DNA of 64,000 nucleotides from assembly GCA_965262565.1 (NCBI GenBank), contig CBDHFQ010000033.1:1-64000 (forward strand), written 5' to 3'. The position numbers and the translations under genes are program-made. Shown here piece after piece: positions 19,380 to 29,067 of the stretch. The stretch is from CBDHFQ01 sp965262565. GTDB lineage: Bacteria; Bacteroidota; Bacteroidia; J057. Position 1 is the stretch's first letter. Every line of letters starts with the position of its first letter. The notes under the pieces were generated by a model. It searched no databases and had not been told where the DNA came from. It was given only the letters and a program-made list of their open reading frames with translations.

Positions 19380-19691
19380 ATGACTAAGAAAGAACATTTT
19401 CTTCCTGTTGATGTGATGGCAAATGGTGATAAAGTTGGTAATGTTTATAAATCCGTGATCATCATGAGTAAGAGGGCGAATCAAATCACTGTGGATTTAA
19501 AAGATGAACTTACGCATAAGTTAGCAGAATTTGCACCAGCTTACGATAACCTGGAAGAAGTGATGGAGAATAAGGAGCAAATTGAGATTTCTCGTTACTA
19601 TGAAAAAAAGCCTAAACCTACCCAACTTGCATTAGAGGCTTTTCAGGAAGATGGAGTATACTATCGCGACCCCTACGAGAACGAATTATAA
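19380..19691 (+). CDS. rpoZ: DNA-directed RNA polymerase omega subunit (Bacteroidota type)
   Basis: The 103-residue protein contains the omega-like core GNVYKSVIIMSKRANQI, followed by LTHKLAEFAP and the extended Bacteroidota tail with YEKKPKPTQLALEAF. Omega binds beta-prime and helps assemble RNA polymerase. The Bacteroidota form is longer at the N-terminus than the proteobacterial one. The gene abuts coaBC: its TAA at 19689-19691 is immediately followed by the TTG start of coaBC, so the two are translationally linked. This pairing is typical of the phylum. rpoB and rpoC lie about 27 kb further on in the same window. Confidence 0.93.
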   Translation: MTKKEHFLPVDVMANGDKVGNVYKSVIIMSKRANQITVDLKDELTHKLAEFAPAYDNLEEVMENKEQIEISRYYEKKPKPTQLALEAFQEDGVYYRDPYENEL

Positions 19692-20882
19692 TTGTTGGCT
19701 CATAAACGTGTCATACTGGGAGTTTCCGGGAGCATTGCCTCCTATAAATCTGTTTACCTACTTCGATTACTCAGAAAAGCAGAAGTAGAAGTAAAAGTTA
19801 TTGTAACAGAATCAGTGTTAAAGTTCGTAGGTGAGCTAAGCTTTAGCTCCTTATCTAATCAACAAGTTTTTAGGGATGTATGGTCTGAGGGATGGTCGGA
19901 ACATGTCCATCTGGGAAATTGGGCAGATTTATTTGTTATAGCTCCTGCCACCGCCCAAACTATTTCCAAATTAGCACATGGTAATTGTGATAATGCGTTG
20001 ACAGCTGTTTATCTGTCAGCCAAATGTCCTGTTATGGTTGCTCCAGCTATGGACGCAGATATGTATCTTCATCCTAGAGTACAAGCAAATCTGGAAATAT
20101 TAAAAAAAGATGGAGTAAACGTATTACCTACTGGAGTAGGTTTTCTGGCAAGTGGACTTGAAGGGCCTGGAAGGATGTTAGAGCCAGAAGATATATTTAG
20201 GCATATTAAAGAATCCTGGGAACCTGGAATGTTACATGGGAAAAAAATATTGATATCAGCGGGACCTACAAGAGAAGCCATTGATCCGGTTCGTTTTATT
20301 TCAAATTACTCCTCAGGAAAGATGGGTTATGCATTAGCAGATGCGGCTAAATTTCTGGGGGCTAAAGTCACTTTAGTTTCTGGGCCCACAGCGATTTCCC
20401 CTCCACAAGGAGTACGTACCATATCAGTTGAATCTGGAAAGCAAATGCTTGATGCAATGATAGAACATGCTGATCATCAGGATGTGATTATTATGGCAGC
20501 CGCGGTGAGTGATTATGCTCCCTCAAACATCTCACCTCAAAAGATTAAAAAAAATGATGATACTCTTTCAATTTCTTTCAACAAAACCAAGGACATCCTT
20601 TTTTCGCTTGGCCAACAAAAAAAGGATCATCAAATATTAGTAGGATTTGCTCTGGAAACCAATGATGAGATCTCTAATGCTCAAAAAAAATTAAGCAAAA
20701 AACAATTAGATCTTATTGTATTAAATTCGTTACAAGATAAAGGAGCTGGGTTTGGATATGATACCAATAAGATTACCATTATTGATAAAAAAGGAAATGT
20801 ATATCCATACCCTTTGAAGGCTAAACGTGAAGTAGCTATGGATATTCTGTACAAAATTAGCACCTTATTGAATAAAATGTAA
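19692..20882 (+). CDS. coaBC: Bifunctional phosphopantothenoylcysteine decarboxylase / phosphopantothenate-cysteine ligase
   Basis: The 396-residue protein begins with the flavin-binding CoaC half (VILGVSGSIASYKSVYLLRLL, APATAQTISKLAHGNCDN, where Asn-Cys-Asp is the active loop, and APAMDADMYLHP). The CoaB half follows from about residue 185 (ILISAGPTREAIDPVRFISN, SSGKMGYALADAA, AAAVSDYAP, and the KIKK segment). It joins cysteine to 4'-phosphopantothenate and decarboxylates the product in CoA synthesis. The start is a TTG directly after the rpoZ stop codon. A second TTG follows at once, so the exact start is uncertain by one residue. Together with panB it shows that the pathway is present. Confidence 0.95.
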   Translation: MLAHKRVILGVSGSIASYKSVYLLRLLRKAEVEVKVIVTESVLKFVGELSFSSLSNQQVFRDVWSEGWSEHVHLGNWADLFVIAPATAQTISKLAHGNCDNALTAVYLSAKCPVMVAPAMDADMYLHPRVQANLEILKKDGVNVLPTGVGFLASGLEGPGRMLEPEDIFRHIKESWEPGMLHGKKILISAGPTREAIDPVRFISNYSSGKMGYALADAAKFLGAKVTLVSGPTAISPPQGVRTISVESGKQMLDAMIEHADHQDVIIMAAAVSDYAPSNISPQKIKKNDDTLSISFNKTKDILFSLGQQKKDHQILVGFALETNDEISNAQKKLSKKQLDLIVLNSLQDKGAGFGYDTNKITIIDKKGNVYPYPLKAKREVAMDILYKISTLLNKM

Positions 20883-20921
20883 TTGGTCTATTTGGTAATA
20901 TAGGATTAAGAACAAAGAAAT

Positions 20922-21857
20922 ATGGAGCATAGATTAATGTTGACAGATCGATTTTTCTTGCCGCTTTTGCTTATTGGTACTCTATTATTGTTTTCTAAGG
21001 CAATTTATTCACAAGAGCTTCTTTGTAATGTGAGTATAAATGCTAATCAGGTTCAGAGTGACAAACAAATTTTTGATGAGATGCAGCAAAACATTAGTCA
21101 GTATCTCAACTTTACCCGTTTTTCAAATGATCAGTTTGAACCTCATGAGAGGATCAGATGTAACTTACAGATTATTGTCAATCAAAGAAATACCGTAGAT
21201 GATTTTAGTTGCAAGGCTAGTTTAGTGGTATATCGACCTACCTTAAATGCGAGCTATGAAACCATCATCCTAAACATAACGGATAATAATTTTGATTTTA
21301 AATATGCCCCGATGCAGCAGATGCAATTCGTGGATAATACTTACGATACAGATCTGACGGCACTACTAAATTTTTATGCCTATGTAATCCTGGGGTTTGA
21401 TTATGCTACTTTTTCTGCTCAAGGAGGAAAACCTTATTTTACTAAAGCCCAAGAAATTGTCAATCTTGCTACTAGTGGTTCCCAAATTTCGGGATGGAGG
21501 GCTAGTGATAATAATCAAAGGAGTAGGTATTGGTTAATCGAAAATGTAACGAATGCGAAATACGACGAGTTTCATGATGCTTATTATGAATATCATAGAA
21601 TGGGTCTGGATAAGATGAGTGGTGATCCTGCTCAGGGTAGGAAGGCTATCTTGGGATCATTGAAAAAAATGCAGGAAATCAATCGTCAGAATCCTCTCAT
21701 TTATATTAATCGTATATTTCTTGATACTAAGCGTGAAGAACTTCCTCTCATTTTTTCCGAGGCATTTAGCAACGATAAAAAAGAATTCGTCGAAATAATG
21801 AGTAAACTCGATCCCTCTAATCAGGAAGAATACCAGGCGGTGATGACGGCAAATTAG
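20922..21857 (+). CDS. porD: Type IX secretion system-associated protein PorD (DUF4835)
   Basis: The 311-residue secreted protein has a signal peptide (LLLIGTLLLFSKAIYSQE) and the DUF4835 pattern: LLCNVSINANQVQSDKQIF, then beta strands with FKYAPMQQMQFVDN, LTALLNFYAYVILGFDYATFS and GLDKMSGDPAQGR. PorD-type proteins are periplasmic or outer-membrane-associated and have been linked to T9SS function. Its position after coaBC is conserved in Bacteroidota, where recN often follows; here the convergent hslU gene comes next instead. The translation start may be the ATG at 20922 or the in-frame ATG at 20937. The presence of T9SS fits the YPNP-type cargo near 2 kb. Confidence 0.9.
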   Translation: MEHRLMLTDRFFLPLLLIGTLLLFSKAIYSQELLCNVSINANQVQSDKQIFDEMQQNISQYLNFTRFSNDQFEPHERIRCNLQIIVNQRNTVDDFSCKASLVVYRPTLNASYETIILNITDNNFDFKYAPMQQMQFVDNTYDTDLTALLNFYAYVILGFDYATFSAQGGKPYFTKAQEIVNLATSGSQISGWRASDNNQRSRYWLIENVTNAKYDEFHDAYYEYHRMGLDKMSGDPAQGRKAILGSLKKMQEINRQNPLIYINRIFLDTKREELPLIFSEAFSNDKKEFVEIMSKLDPSNQEEYQAVMTAN

Positions 21858-21983
21858 GAGAATAAGCCTCCTTGCTGGTACGTTTTACCATAACAAAATA
21901 TAAGTGATTATCTTTTTTCTGTCGGAATGTTTCTCCTTTCGCTTAAAAGATGGTTGATGTTGTGTGAAAGGCAAAACGGATCA

Positions 21984-23390
21984 TTATAGGATATAGTGGC
22001 TTAGATCTTTTTGCTGGACCACATCTCCCAACTTATCTTGCACAAACTCGAAGGTGATATTGAATTTTTGAGCGATATTCAAATCGGGGACCTCGAATAG
22101 AATATCATTTAACATATTACTCATGATTGTATGCAACCTTCTGGCACCTATATTTTCGATTTCTTGATTAACCTGAAAGGCGATCCTGGCAATTTCCTCT
22201 ATCGCCTTTTCTTCAAATTTTAGAACCACTTCTTCGCTTTCCATCAATGCCTGATACTGCTTAGTAAGGGCATTTCTCGGTTGAGTAAGAATTTTTATAA
22301 AGTCTTCCTCTGTCAATGAATTAAGTTCCACTCTAATGGGAAATCTCCCCTGTAATTCAGGGATCAGATCCGAAGGTTTAGCTACATGAAAAGCACCTGC
22401 AGCTACAAAAAGTATATGGTCAGTTTTTACACTTCCATGCTTAGTATTTACTACTGTACCTTCAACTATAGGAAGTAAATCTCTTTGTACGCCTGCTCGA
22501 GAAACATCAGGGCCACTGGAATTTCTCCCAGAAACAGCCACTTTATCAATTTCGTCAATGAAAATAATTCCGCTGTTTTCTACTCGTTCGATAGCTTCCC
22601 GCGTAACGGTATCCATATCTATCAATTTCTGAGCTTCTTCGTCCATGAAGTATTCTCTTGCATCTTTGACAGACATTTTCCGTTTCTTTTTCTTTTTGGG
22701 AATCATTCCACTAAGCATATCCTGCAATCCATCCATTCCCTCCATTCCCATAGGACCTACTACCTGAACATTATGAGATGGAACTACTACTTCAACTTCA
22801 ATTTTTCTCTCTTCAAGCTCGCCCTTTTGTAGTTTTTCCCGAAACTTATCTCTCGTTCTTTCATTTAACTCTTCATCCGAAATGGCTTCTCCTTCTGAGT
22901 ATTCTTTTGCGTCAGACTCATCCTCAGTTTCGAATACACTTGGCTGATTATTTCGTTCTCTTTTTTTTCTGATGGGGGGAATGAGAATATCCAGAATTTG
23001 TTGTTCAGCATTATCTCTAGCCTTTTCACGGATTTTCTCCTTCTGTTCATTTCGAACCATATTTACTGACTGCTCTACCAAATCCCTTACCATGCTTTCT
23101 ACATCTCTACCTACATAACCCACTTCAGTGAACTTGGAAGCCTCTACCTTGACAAAAGGAGCTTCCGCTAATTGAGCTAAACGTCGGGCTATTTCGGTCT
23201 TACCTACCCCCGTAGGACCGATCATCATAATATTATTGGGGATGATTTCCTTTCTAATATCTTCAGAGGCATTTAATCTACGCCACCTATTTCTTAATGC
23301 AATTGCGACAGACTTTTTTGCATCAGCCTGGCCTATAATATACTTATCTAACTCTTGTACGATTCGCGCTGGCGTGAGAGTATCTTTCAT
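21984..23390 (-). CDS. hslU: ATP-dependent protease ATPase subunit HslU
   Basis: The AAA+ protein has Walker A ([15 protein letters not shown]), Walker B ([12 protein letters not shown]), the pore motif ([20 protein letters not shown]), the family-specific I domain (about residues 110-240, highly charged) and the sensor-2 Arg region ([12 protein letters not shown]). The C-terminus ends in LSHYIL, matching the tail that inserts into the HslV protease to activate it. An in-frame TTG at 23408 would add six residues, but ATG at 23390 ([11 protein letters not shown]) fits the family start. HslV is normally encoded next door, yet no hslV is seen in this window on either side. The I domain is Lys/Met-rich. 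Confidence 0.95.
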   Translation of the reverse strand: MKDTLTPARIVQELDKYIIGQADAKKSVAIALRNRWRRLNASEDIRKEIIPNNIMMIGPTGVGKTEIARRLAQLAEAPFVKVEASKFTEVGYVGRDVESMVRDLVEQSVNMVRNEQKEKIREKARDNAEQQILDILIPPIRKKRERNNQPSVFETEDESDAKEYSEGEAISDEELNERTRDKFREKLQKGELEERKIEVEVVVPSHNVQVVGPMGMEGMDGLQDMLSGMIPKKKKKRKMSVKDAREYFMDEEAQKLIDMDTVTREAIERVENSGIIFIDEIDKVAVSGRNSSGPDVSRAGVQRDLLPIVEGTVVNTKHGSVKTDHILFVAAGAFHVAKPSDLIPELQGRFPIRVELNSLTEEDFIKILTQPRNALTKQYQALMESEEVVLKFEEKAIEEIARIAFQVNQEIENIGARRLHTIMSNMLNDILFEVPDLNIAQKFNITFEFVQDKLGDVVQQKDLSHYIL

Positions 23391-23527
23391 GTAGCCTGTT
23401 TCTTCCAAATTTATCCTACTAAATTAGCAAAATAGCACCAGTTTAACACTGTTTGGCTAACTTAATCTTTATATATAATTAATTTGTAGCCTCAATAGCA
23501 AAAGAGTTAAATGCCGATTCCTTTTAT

Positions 23528-24172
23528 ATGACACTGTCTCAAGATTTTGCTTTAGAATACCTACTGGATGAATTGAGAATTGAATATGCTTCGGAGGCAT
23601 TTGAATTAATTAGAAACCGAAATCAACTAAGAAGAATAACCTCAAATGGATTTCAGGCATTAATTTTAAGTGTAGCCGAATATCAGGAAGTATGTGTAAT
23701 TGATTGTTTTGTAGGAATTCGGATACACGAAATTGAAGAAGTTGTACTACCTTATACCAAAACTTCTCCTGCCTATTATCAGGATGCCTTAACAATTATT
23801 ACGTCTTATGGTAAGTTTTTGGGAAGGCCTTTTGACCGATTTAAGGCAAGTTCCGTAGATGATTTAGATGAAATTAGCCGTTACTTAATACAATTTATCT
23901 GGAAAGATGCAATCCCTTTTCTGGATCAATACTCAGAGTTGAACCAAATCGACTTACTCATTAATAGCGATCCTTTTACTCCCAGTTCTTATTTTTTTAA
24001 TCAGGCCTACAGGTGTATGAAGGGGATTACAGCTGCAAAATTATCCCAAAATACAGAATACTATCGGCTAATTCCTGTTTACGAGCAATTATTAGATCAA
24101 TTGCCTCAAGGGAAATTATTAATAAAGTCCTATCAAATGTTAATAAATCATCTGGAGGAATGGTTTGAATAA
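23528..24172 (+). CDS. Conserved hypothetical protein, helical, no recognised domain
   Basis: The 214-residue cytoplasmic protein has no signal peptide or membrane segment. An N-terminal half with alternating strands (RRITSNGFQALILSVAEY, QEVCVIDCFVGIRIHEIEEV) is followed by a helix-rich half. I do not recognise the family. The sequence PLYTK-like VVLPYTKTSPAYYQDAL and the spaced Tyr residues are its most distinctive features. It lies between the divergent hslU and the convergent LytTR regulator (12 bases apart), so it is a single-gene unit with its own promoter; a TTTG near 23450 could be the -33 element. Confidence 0.6.
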   Translation: MTLSQDFALEYLLDELRIEYASEAFELIRNRNQLRRITSNGFQALILSVAEYQEVCVIDCFVGIRIHEIEEVVLPYTKTSPAYYQDALTIITSYGKFLGRPFDRFKASSVDDLDEISRYLIQFIWKDAIPFLDQYSELNQIDLLINSDPFTPSSYFFNQAYRCMKGITAAKLSQNTEYYRLIPVYEQLLDQLPQGKLLIKSYQMLINHLEEWFE

Positions 24173-24183
24173 TCCTGGTATAC

Positions 24184-24948
24184 TCAGGAATCTAAAGACA
24201 TTCTCTTTAAAAATTCCGATTTTCTTCTCGCCGAGACATCCAGAGTGGTTCCATCTGTCAGCTCCACATACCCACCTCTTCCTCTGGTATAATTTTTCAG
24301 GTAGCTTAGGTTAATGAGATGAGATTGATGAATTCGGAAGAAATTAAAATCGCTCAACATTTCTTCATATTCCTTTATCGTTCTGCTGACTAGTATTTTA
24401 CGGCCATCGTTTAAGAAGATAAACGTATAATTTCTATCGGATTCGCACCTGATGATATTTACTGGATCAACGACGGTAAAGCCGTTGGAAGTAGGAAGAA
24501 CGATTCGCTTAAAGGGTTGGTCAAGATTTCTAACGTTTTTGATGAGGGCCTGAATTTGTGAGGCATCGATTTTCTTTTCTGAAGATCCGTTTTTGGATTG
24601 AATTCTTTTTACGGCTTGCTGTAATTCTTCTATATCAATGGGTTTCAACAAGTAATCTGCAGCGGCAAATTTAAAAGCACGCATAGCGTATTGATCATAA
24701 GCTGTAGTAAAAATAATATCGAAGGTGAGCGCTTCTTCTTCTAACTTCTCTAATATTTGAAATCCATCTCCATCAGGCAATTGAATATCTAAAAATACCA
24801 ATTCTGGTTCATGTAAACGGATTGTTTCTATCGCCTTAGACACGCTCCCAGCTATCGCCACCACTTTAACTGGAGAGCAATACTCTTCAATCAATTCTTT
24901 AAGTAAATCCTGACTATTTTTCTCGTCTTCTACTATGACAGCACGCAT
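24184..24948 (-). CDS. LytTR-family DNA-binding response regulator
   Basis: The 254-residue protein has a receiver domain (residues 1-120: VIVEDEKNS, phospho-acceptor Asp in LVFLDIQLPDGDGF, Thr in IIFTTAYDQ, Lys in YLLKPIDI) and a C-terminal LytTR domain (from about 150: IIRCESDRNYTFIFLNDGR, ILVSRTIKEYEEML, FFRIHQSHLINLSYL). LytTR domains bind DNA through ten-stranded sheet loops rather than a helix-turn-helix. In Bacteroidota such regulators usually pair with an adjacent LytS-type sensor kinase, but none is next to it here, so it is an orphan. Targets cannot be inferred. Confidence 0.92.
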   Translation of the reverse strand: MRAVIVEDEKNSQDLLKELIEEYCSPVKVVAIAGSVSKAIETIRLHEPELVFLDIQLPDGDGFQILEKLEEEALTFDIIFTTAYDQYAMRAFKFAAADYLLKPIDIEELQQAVKRIQSKNGSSEKKIDASQIQALIKNVRNLDQPFKRIVLPTSNGFTVVDPVNIIRCESDRNYTFIFLNDGRKILVSRTIKEYEEMLSDFNFFRIHQSHLINLSYLKNYTRGRGGYVELTDGTTLDVSARRKSEFLKRMSLDS

Positions 24949-25001
24949 AACAATGGATTAAAGTTGAATCTAGTTAAATTATTATTCAATCTTACGAATA
25001 T

Positions 25002-25841
25002 TTATGATGCCTGTTCCAATTCATAAATGAGCCTTTCCCATTCTCTTACTTTATGGACTTGTTTGCTATGGCGATAACATTGTGAGATAGATCGTATAAG
25101 GGCCATAATGATCCGTATTTTCGAGCTGGCCTGATAAAACTTTGGATTATTCTCTTGTTTCATTTCTTTAAGGAATCTTTTTAAATCGTTTTTAATAAAA
25201 AAAGTTCCTTTATTAAATACATCTACAAAAAATTCAGTTCTCTGATCTTTATAAGTTAAGACAAAATATCCTGGAAGAATGATTCCTCCTACATTGATAT
25301 TAAGAGATTCACAAATAATGATGTATAAAATGCCTAACGAAATGGGGCTACCTTTTTTAGTTTCTATAAGTCCATTTAAGTAATAATTTAATGGATCATA
25401 CAGACTCTCTGCATTGGGTTTATAAGAATCCCGTTCGAAAATCATTTTGTTAATGACCAGCAGCCTTTCCGGAATATTCATCCCTTCTCTCATTTCCAAC
25501 CAAATGCGATTGACCAGCCTGTTTACTTCATTTTTATAGGTTGTAAAATCCAATTCAGCAAATTGGAACTGAGTAACTAAAAACCATCCTTGTAAAAGAT
25601 CGTGCTCTGAACCATTGATCCATTCTCTCAAAGCAATAACCGTACGTTGACTTTGGATCACATGGATAATATCCTCTATCCTCTCTTGTATTTGAGCATT
25701 ATCTTCAATTTCCCAAATTTGTTCTAATCTGGGAATCACTGATTCACCCATAGAAACCAGTTGGCTTTCTACATGAGCCTCCACACCAGGATCATCATCC
25801 TCTAATAGACTCACTAATGCTTTAAATTCCTTTTCTTTCAT
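25002..25841 (-). CDS. SirB1/transglutaminase-like fold protein (UPF0162 family)
   Basis: The 279-residue protein has an N-terminal HEAT-like helical section (SLLEDDDPGVEAHVESQL, LVSMGESVIPRLE) and then a transglutaminase-like core: YLNGLIETKKGSPISLGILY with the strongly conserved G-x-P-I-S-L, followed by NINVGGIILPGYFVLTY, and an Asp-containing FFVDVFNKG. The usual catalytic Cys of the transglutaminase fold is not obvious: the position after GSPISL reads GILYIIICE. It may be non-catalytic, as proposed for SirB1. It sits after the LytTR gene on the same strand. Role unknown. Confidence 0.82.
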   Translation of the reverse strand: MKEKEFKALVSLLEDDDPGVEAHVESQLVSMGESVIPRLEQIWEIEDNAQIQERIEDIIHVIQSQRTVIALREWINGSEHDLLQGWFLVTQFQFAELDFTTYKNEVNRLVNRIWLEMREGMNIPERLLVINKMIFERDSYKPNAESLYDPLNYYLNGLIETKKGSPISLGILYIIICESLNINVGGIILPGYFVLTYKDQRTEFFVDVFNKGTFFIKNDLKRFLKEMKQENNPKFYQASSKIRIIMALIRSISQCYRHSKQVHKVREWERLIYELEQAS

Positions 25842-25916
25842 ACTAAACCCTTACATGAACGTTCTATGCGAGAAATCTAGATGGTAGTCTTATTCTATTG
25901 AAGCAAGTAATTTACT

Positions 25917-27572
25917 TTATGTTTGAATTACTCCAGTGCTAAATGGTGGAAGGTCCCCTTGATGATTAGCTGCTTCTATACCCATAGATACAATATCTCG
26001 GGTATTAAGGGGATCTATAATACCATCTGTCCATAGGTGAGCAGCTGCATAGTAAGGAGACATCTGTTCTTTGTATTTTTCTTCAATTTCCTTTAAGAGT
26101 AGATTCTTCTCTTCCTCACTTATCTCTTCTCCCTTTTTTTTCCTGGATGATAATTGAATTTGCAGTAGAGTATTTGCAGCCTGACTTCCTCCCATAACTG
26201 CTATATTTGTGGAGGGCCATGCAAAAATGAGTCTGGGATCATATGCTTTACCACAAAGGGCATAATTACCTGCCCCAAAAGAATTCCCTATGATAAAGGT
26301 AAATTTTGGAACGACAGAATTAGCTACAGCATTCACTAATTTGGCTCCATCTTTAATAATTCCTCCTCTTTCTGCTCTAGATCCTACCATAAAGCCTGTA
26401 ACATCCTGAAAAAAGACCAGAGGTATCCTCTTTTGATTGCAATTCATAATAAATCTCGCTGCCTTATCAGCAGAATCTGAGTAAATAACCCCACCGAATT
26501 GCATCTCCCCTTTAGCAGATTTGATCAGTTTCCTTTGATTTGCTACAATACCTACTGACCAACCATCTATTCTGGCGTAGGCAGTTATAATTGATTGTCC
26601 ATAACCTTCTTTATATTCATCCCAGCTATCCGCATCAATAATTCTCCATAGTATTTCTTTGGTATCATAGGGTTTATTTCTTTCAGCTGGAAGAATACCC
26701 AGAATTTCCTTAGGATTTAATCCAGGTGGCTTGGATTTAATTCTATTATACCCGACTTGTGGGAAATCCCCTGTTTTACCAATAAGCGATTTGATTTTAT
26801 CCAGGCAGGAACGATCGTCTTTCATTTTATAATCGGTTACACCTGAAATTTCGGAGTGCATTTGGGCACCTCCCAGCGCTTCTTGATCTATATCTTCACC
26901 TATAGCAGATTTTACTAAATAAGGTCCAGCTAAAAAAACAGAGCCTGTCCCTTCTACAATCAATGCTTCATCACTCATAATGGGTAAATAAGCACCTCCT
27001 GCGACACATGGCCCCATGATTGCAGAAATTTGTGGAATTCCCTGAGCACTCATAATTGAGTTATTTCTAAATATTCTGCCGAAATGTAATTTATCAGGAA
27101 AAATTTGATCTTGTAAAGGCAGAAAGACCCCTGCACTATCCACCAAATAGATAATAGGTAAACGATTCTCCATAGCTATTTCCTGCGCTCTTAGATTTTT
27201 TTTCCCCGTCATAGGAAACCATGCACCAGCTTTTACCGTGGCATCGTTTGCGACAATCACACAGAGTTTTCCTGAGATTCTCCCCAATCCTGTAACAACT
27301 CCTGCTGATGGTGCACCTCCATATTCTTTATACATATTATGAGCTGCCAATGCTCCAATCTCTATAAAGCTATCTCTGTCATCCAACAAATAATGAATCC
27401 GCTCTCTGGCAGTCATTTTTCCTTTTGCCTTATGCTTTTCAGTAGATTTTGACCCTCCACCTTTATATACTTCCTGTAAATGATATTGAAGTTGTCTTAG
27501 CAACTCCCGATGATGATCTTCATTCGAATTGAAAACGATATCTGAATTAGAATATTGGGTGGAATACTTCAC
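25917..27572 (-). CDS. Acyl-CoA carboxylase carboxyltransferase (beta) subunit, methylcrotonyl-CoA carboxylase-like
   Basis: The 551-residue protein has the two crotonase-fold halves of biotin-dependent carboxyltransferases. The N half includes KGKMTARERIHYLLDDRD, LVDSAGVFLPLQDQIFPD, MGPCVAGGAYLPIM and ALGGAQMHSEISGVTDYK. The C half includes FFQDVTGFMVGSRAE, GNSFGAGNYALCGKAYDP and WPSTNIAVMGG. The LPLQDQIFPDKLHFGRIF segment and overall length fit the MCC beta branch better than propionyl-CoA carboxylase. It transfers CO2 from biotin to an acyl-CoA such as 3-methylcrotonyl-CoA in leucine breakdown. The alpha (biotin) subunit gene is not adjacent. The start is a GTG. Confidence 0.9.
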   Translation of the reverse strand: MKYSTQYSNSDIVFNSNEDHHRELLRQLQYHLQEVYKGGGSKSTEKHKAKGKMTARERIHYLLDDRDSFIEIGALAAHNMYKEYGGAPSAGVVTGLGRISGKLCVIVANDATVKAGAWFPMTGKKNLRAQEIAMENRLPIIYLVDSAGVFLPLQDQIFPDKLHFGRIFRNNSIMSAQGIPQISAIMGPCVAGGAYLPIMSDEALIVEGTGSVFLAGPYLVKSAIGEDIDQEALGGAQMHSEISGVTDYKMKDDRSCLDKIKSLIGKTGDFPQVGYNRIKSKPPGLNPKEILGILPAERNKPYDTKEILWRIIDADSWDEYKEGYGQSIITAYARIDGWSVGIVANQRKLIKSAKGEMQFGGVIYSDSADKAARFIMNCNQKRIPLVFFQDVTGFMVGSRAERGGIIKDGAKLVNAVANSVVPKFTFIIGNSFGAGNYALCGKAYDPRLIFAWPSTNIAVMGGSQAANTLLQIQLSSRKKKGEEISEEEKNLLLKEIEEKYKEQMSPYYAAAHLWTDGIIDPLNTRDIVSMGIEAANHQGDLPPFSTGVIQT

Positions 27573-27783
27573 GCTGTTTCTAATTGATTGGATGAACCTG
27601 ATTGAAAAGTATGTTTAATCAGCAATTGACCAAGTATGAAATGAACGCTAACTATTGAAAATAGTTTTTCTATCCTGGATAAATGTCAATTCTATCTATC
27701 ATCAGATGAAAACATATCGTATGATTAATCTGATGGAGCTGTAATTGAAAGTAAGAAAAATAATGACCTTTAGATAATCTAAA

Positions 27784-28944
27784 TTACACTCCCACATTTG
27801 TATGAACCTCTTTGCTATTTTTATGGCCGTTAGAGGTAATGTCTTTGGTAATTTCTACAGATTCCCTCTGTTGTCTATTTATTCTTTTTAACCATCTGGG
27901 AAGGATTATTAACCCGATGAGTAGATAAGGATAATAACTGATGAGCCTCCAGAGACCGGCTAAAGCCAGATCAAGTCTATCTGGAATCAAATCCTGAAGC
28001 ATGGTTTGAAACATAAACTCTGCGATTCCTGCGCTTCCCGGAGTAGGAGAAACGATCATCATAATAAACATAATTCCCTGACGGGCGAAAGCCAATATAT
28101 GTTCTGCAAATCCAAGGCTAATGACAGCAAAAGCAGCTATGACACAGTTTAAAACGAGATATCTGGCTAACCAGGCAAGTAAGGTAGAGAGGGTAGCCTT
28201 CATCCAATAGCTAAAGGTTTTCTGCCTGAATTCCTGACTGGCAACCAAAAGGTCATTGGCCATCTTAAATCCCTTTCTCTTCCACCTCTTAAATAAATTA
28301 GTCAAAAATAAGCGCTTGACAGCTCTGTTAACGCCATTGGGATATATAAATAAAGCAAACGCTAAAAAGCAGGTGTAGAGAAAAATGACTGCATACACTA
28401 TCCAAAATATAATCAGCACACTCGTCCCGAATACTGAGGTAGATGCCAGTAATGGCATGAATATAGGTCCACTACCTAGAAATAAAACGGTGAGCGGGAT
28501 GATTAATAAATAAAATACCTCATCCAGAAAGATCGTCATGAAAATCAATGCCGTTCCTCTTCCAATAGGAATGTTTTCTTTATTCAATAAGAAAATGGCT
28601 ATCGCTGACCCTCCTACCACTGAAGGAGAAACTGCTGAAGTAAATTCCCATAATAATACAATCTCTATGCTACTCAGCCAGCTCAGTTTATTATTCGATA
28701 GTATTCGCAGTCTCCAACTGTAGGCTAAATCTCTTATGACCATAAGAAGAAAGCCAATAGAGATCCAAATGAAACTTCGATATGTCCATGAGATGGAAGA
28801 GATCGCATTCCACGTATTCCCATCACCAGCAATCATATCCTGATAAAACATTAAGCCAAAGGTACCCAACAAGCCTATAAGGATGGGCCAAATTATTTTT
28901 CTTAATTTGAAATATTTTAATATGAAAGATTGATCTTTATCCAT
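27784..28944 (-). CDS. YbhN/AglD-like lysylphosphatidylglycerol synthase transmembrane-region protein
   Basis: The 386-residue protein has about eight membrane segments and belongs to the UPF0104 family. Its signatures are a conserved early loop (WLSSIEIVLLWEFTSAVSPSVVGG, recognised by SAVSPSVVGGSA), a late loop PTPGSAGIAEFMF, and a final WRLISYYPYLLIGLIILP. These proteins are thought to be lipid flippases or lipid-transfer components in the inner membrane, and some are fused to lysyltransferase domains. This one lacks any soluble catalytic domain. It stands between the carboxylase gene and the DUF2520 gene on the same strand with gaps of over 100 bases. Confidence 0.85.
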   Translation of the reverse strand: MDKDQSFILKYFKLRKIIWPILIGLLGTFGLMFYQDMIAGDGNTWNAISSISWTYRSFIWISIGFLLMVIRDLAYSWRLRILSNNKLSWLSSIEIVLLWEFTSAVSPSVVGGSAIAIFLLNKENIPIGRGTALIFMTIFLDEVFYLLIIPLTVLFLGSGPIFMPLLASTSVFGTSVLIIFWIVYAVIFLYTCFLAFALFIYPNGVNRAVKRLFLTNLFKRWKRKGFKMANDLLVASQEFRQKTFSYWMKATLSTLLAWLARYLVLNCVIAAFAVISLGFAEHILAFARQGIMFIMMIVSPTPGSAGIAEFMFQTMLQDLIPDRLDLALAGLWRLISYYPYLLIGLIILPRWLKRINRQQRESVEITKDITSNGHKNSKEVHTNVGV

Positions 28945-29067
28945 ATAGTAAGCATAACGTTACTCAGGCATATCATGTTTTGTATATGTAACACGGAAGT
29001 AAACATTCTCTTGTAATGATTTCAAGCCTGAAAGTCCTATCGGTTCACTTTCCATCGAGTTTGGGAA

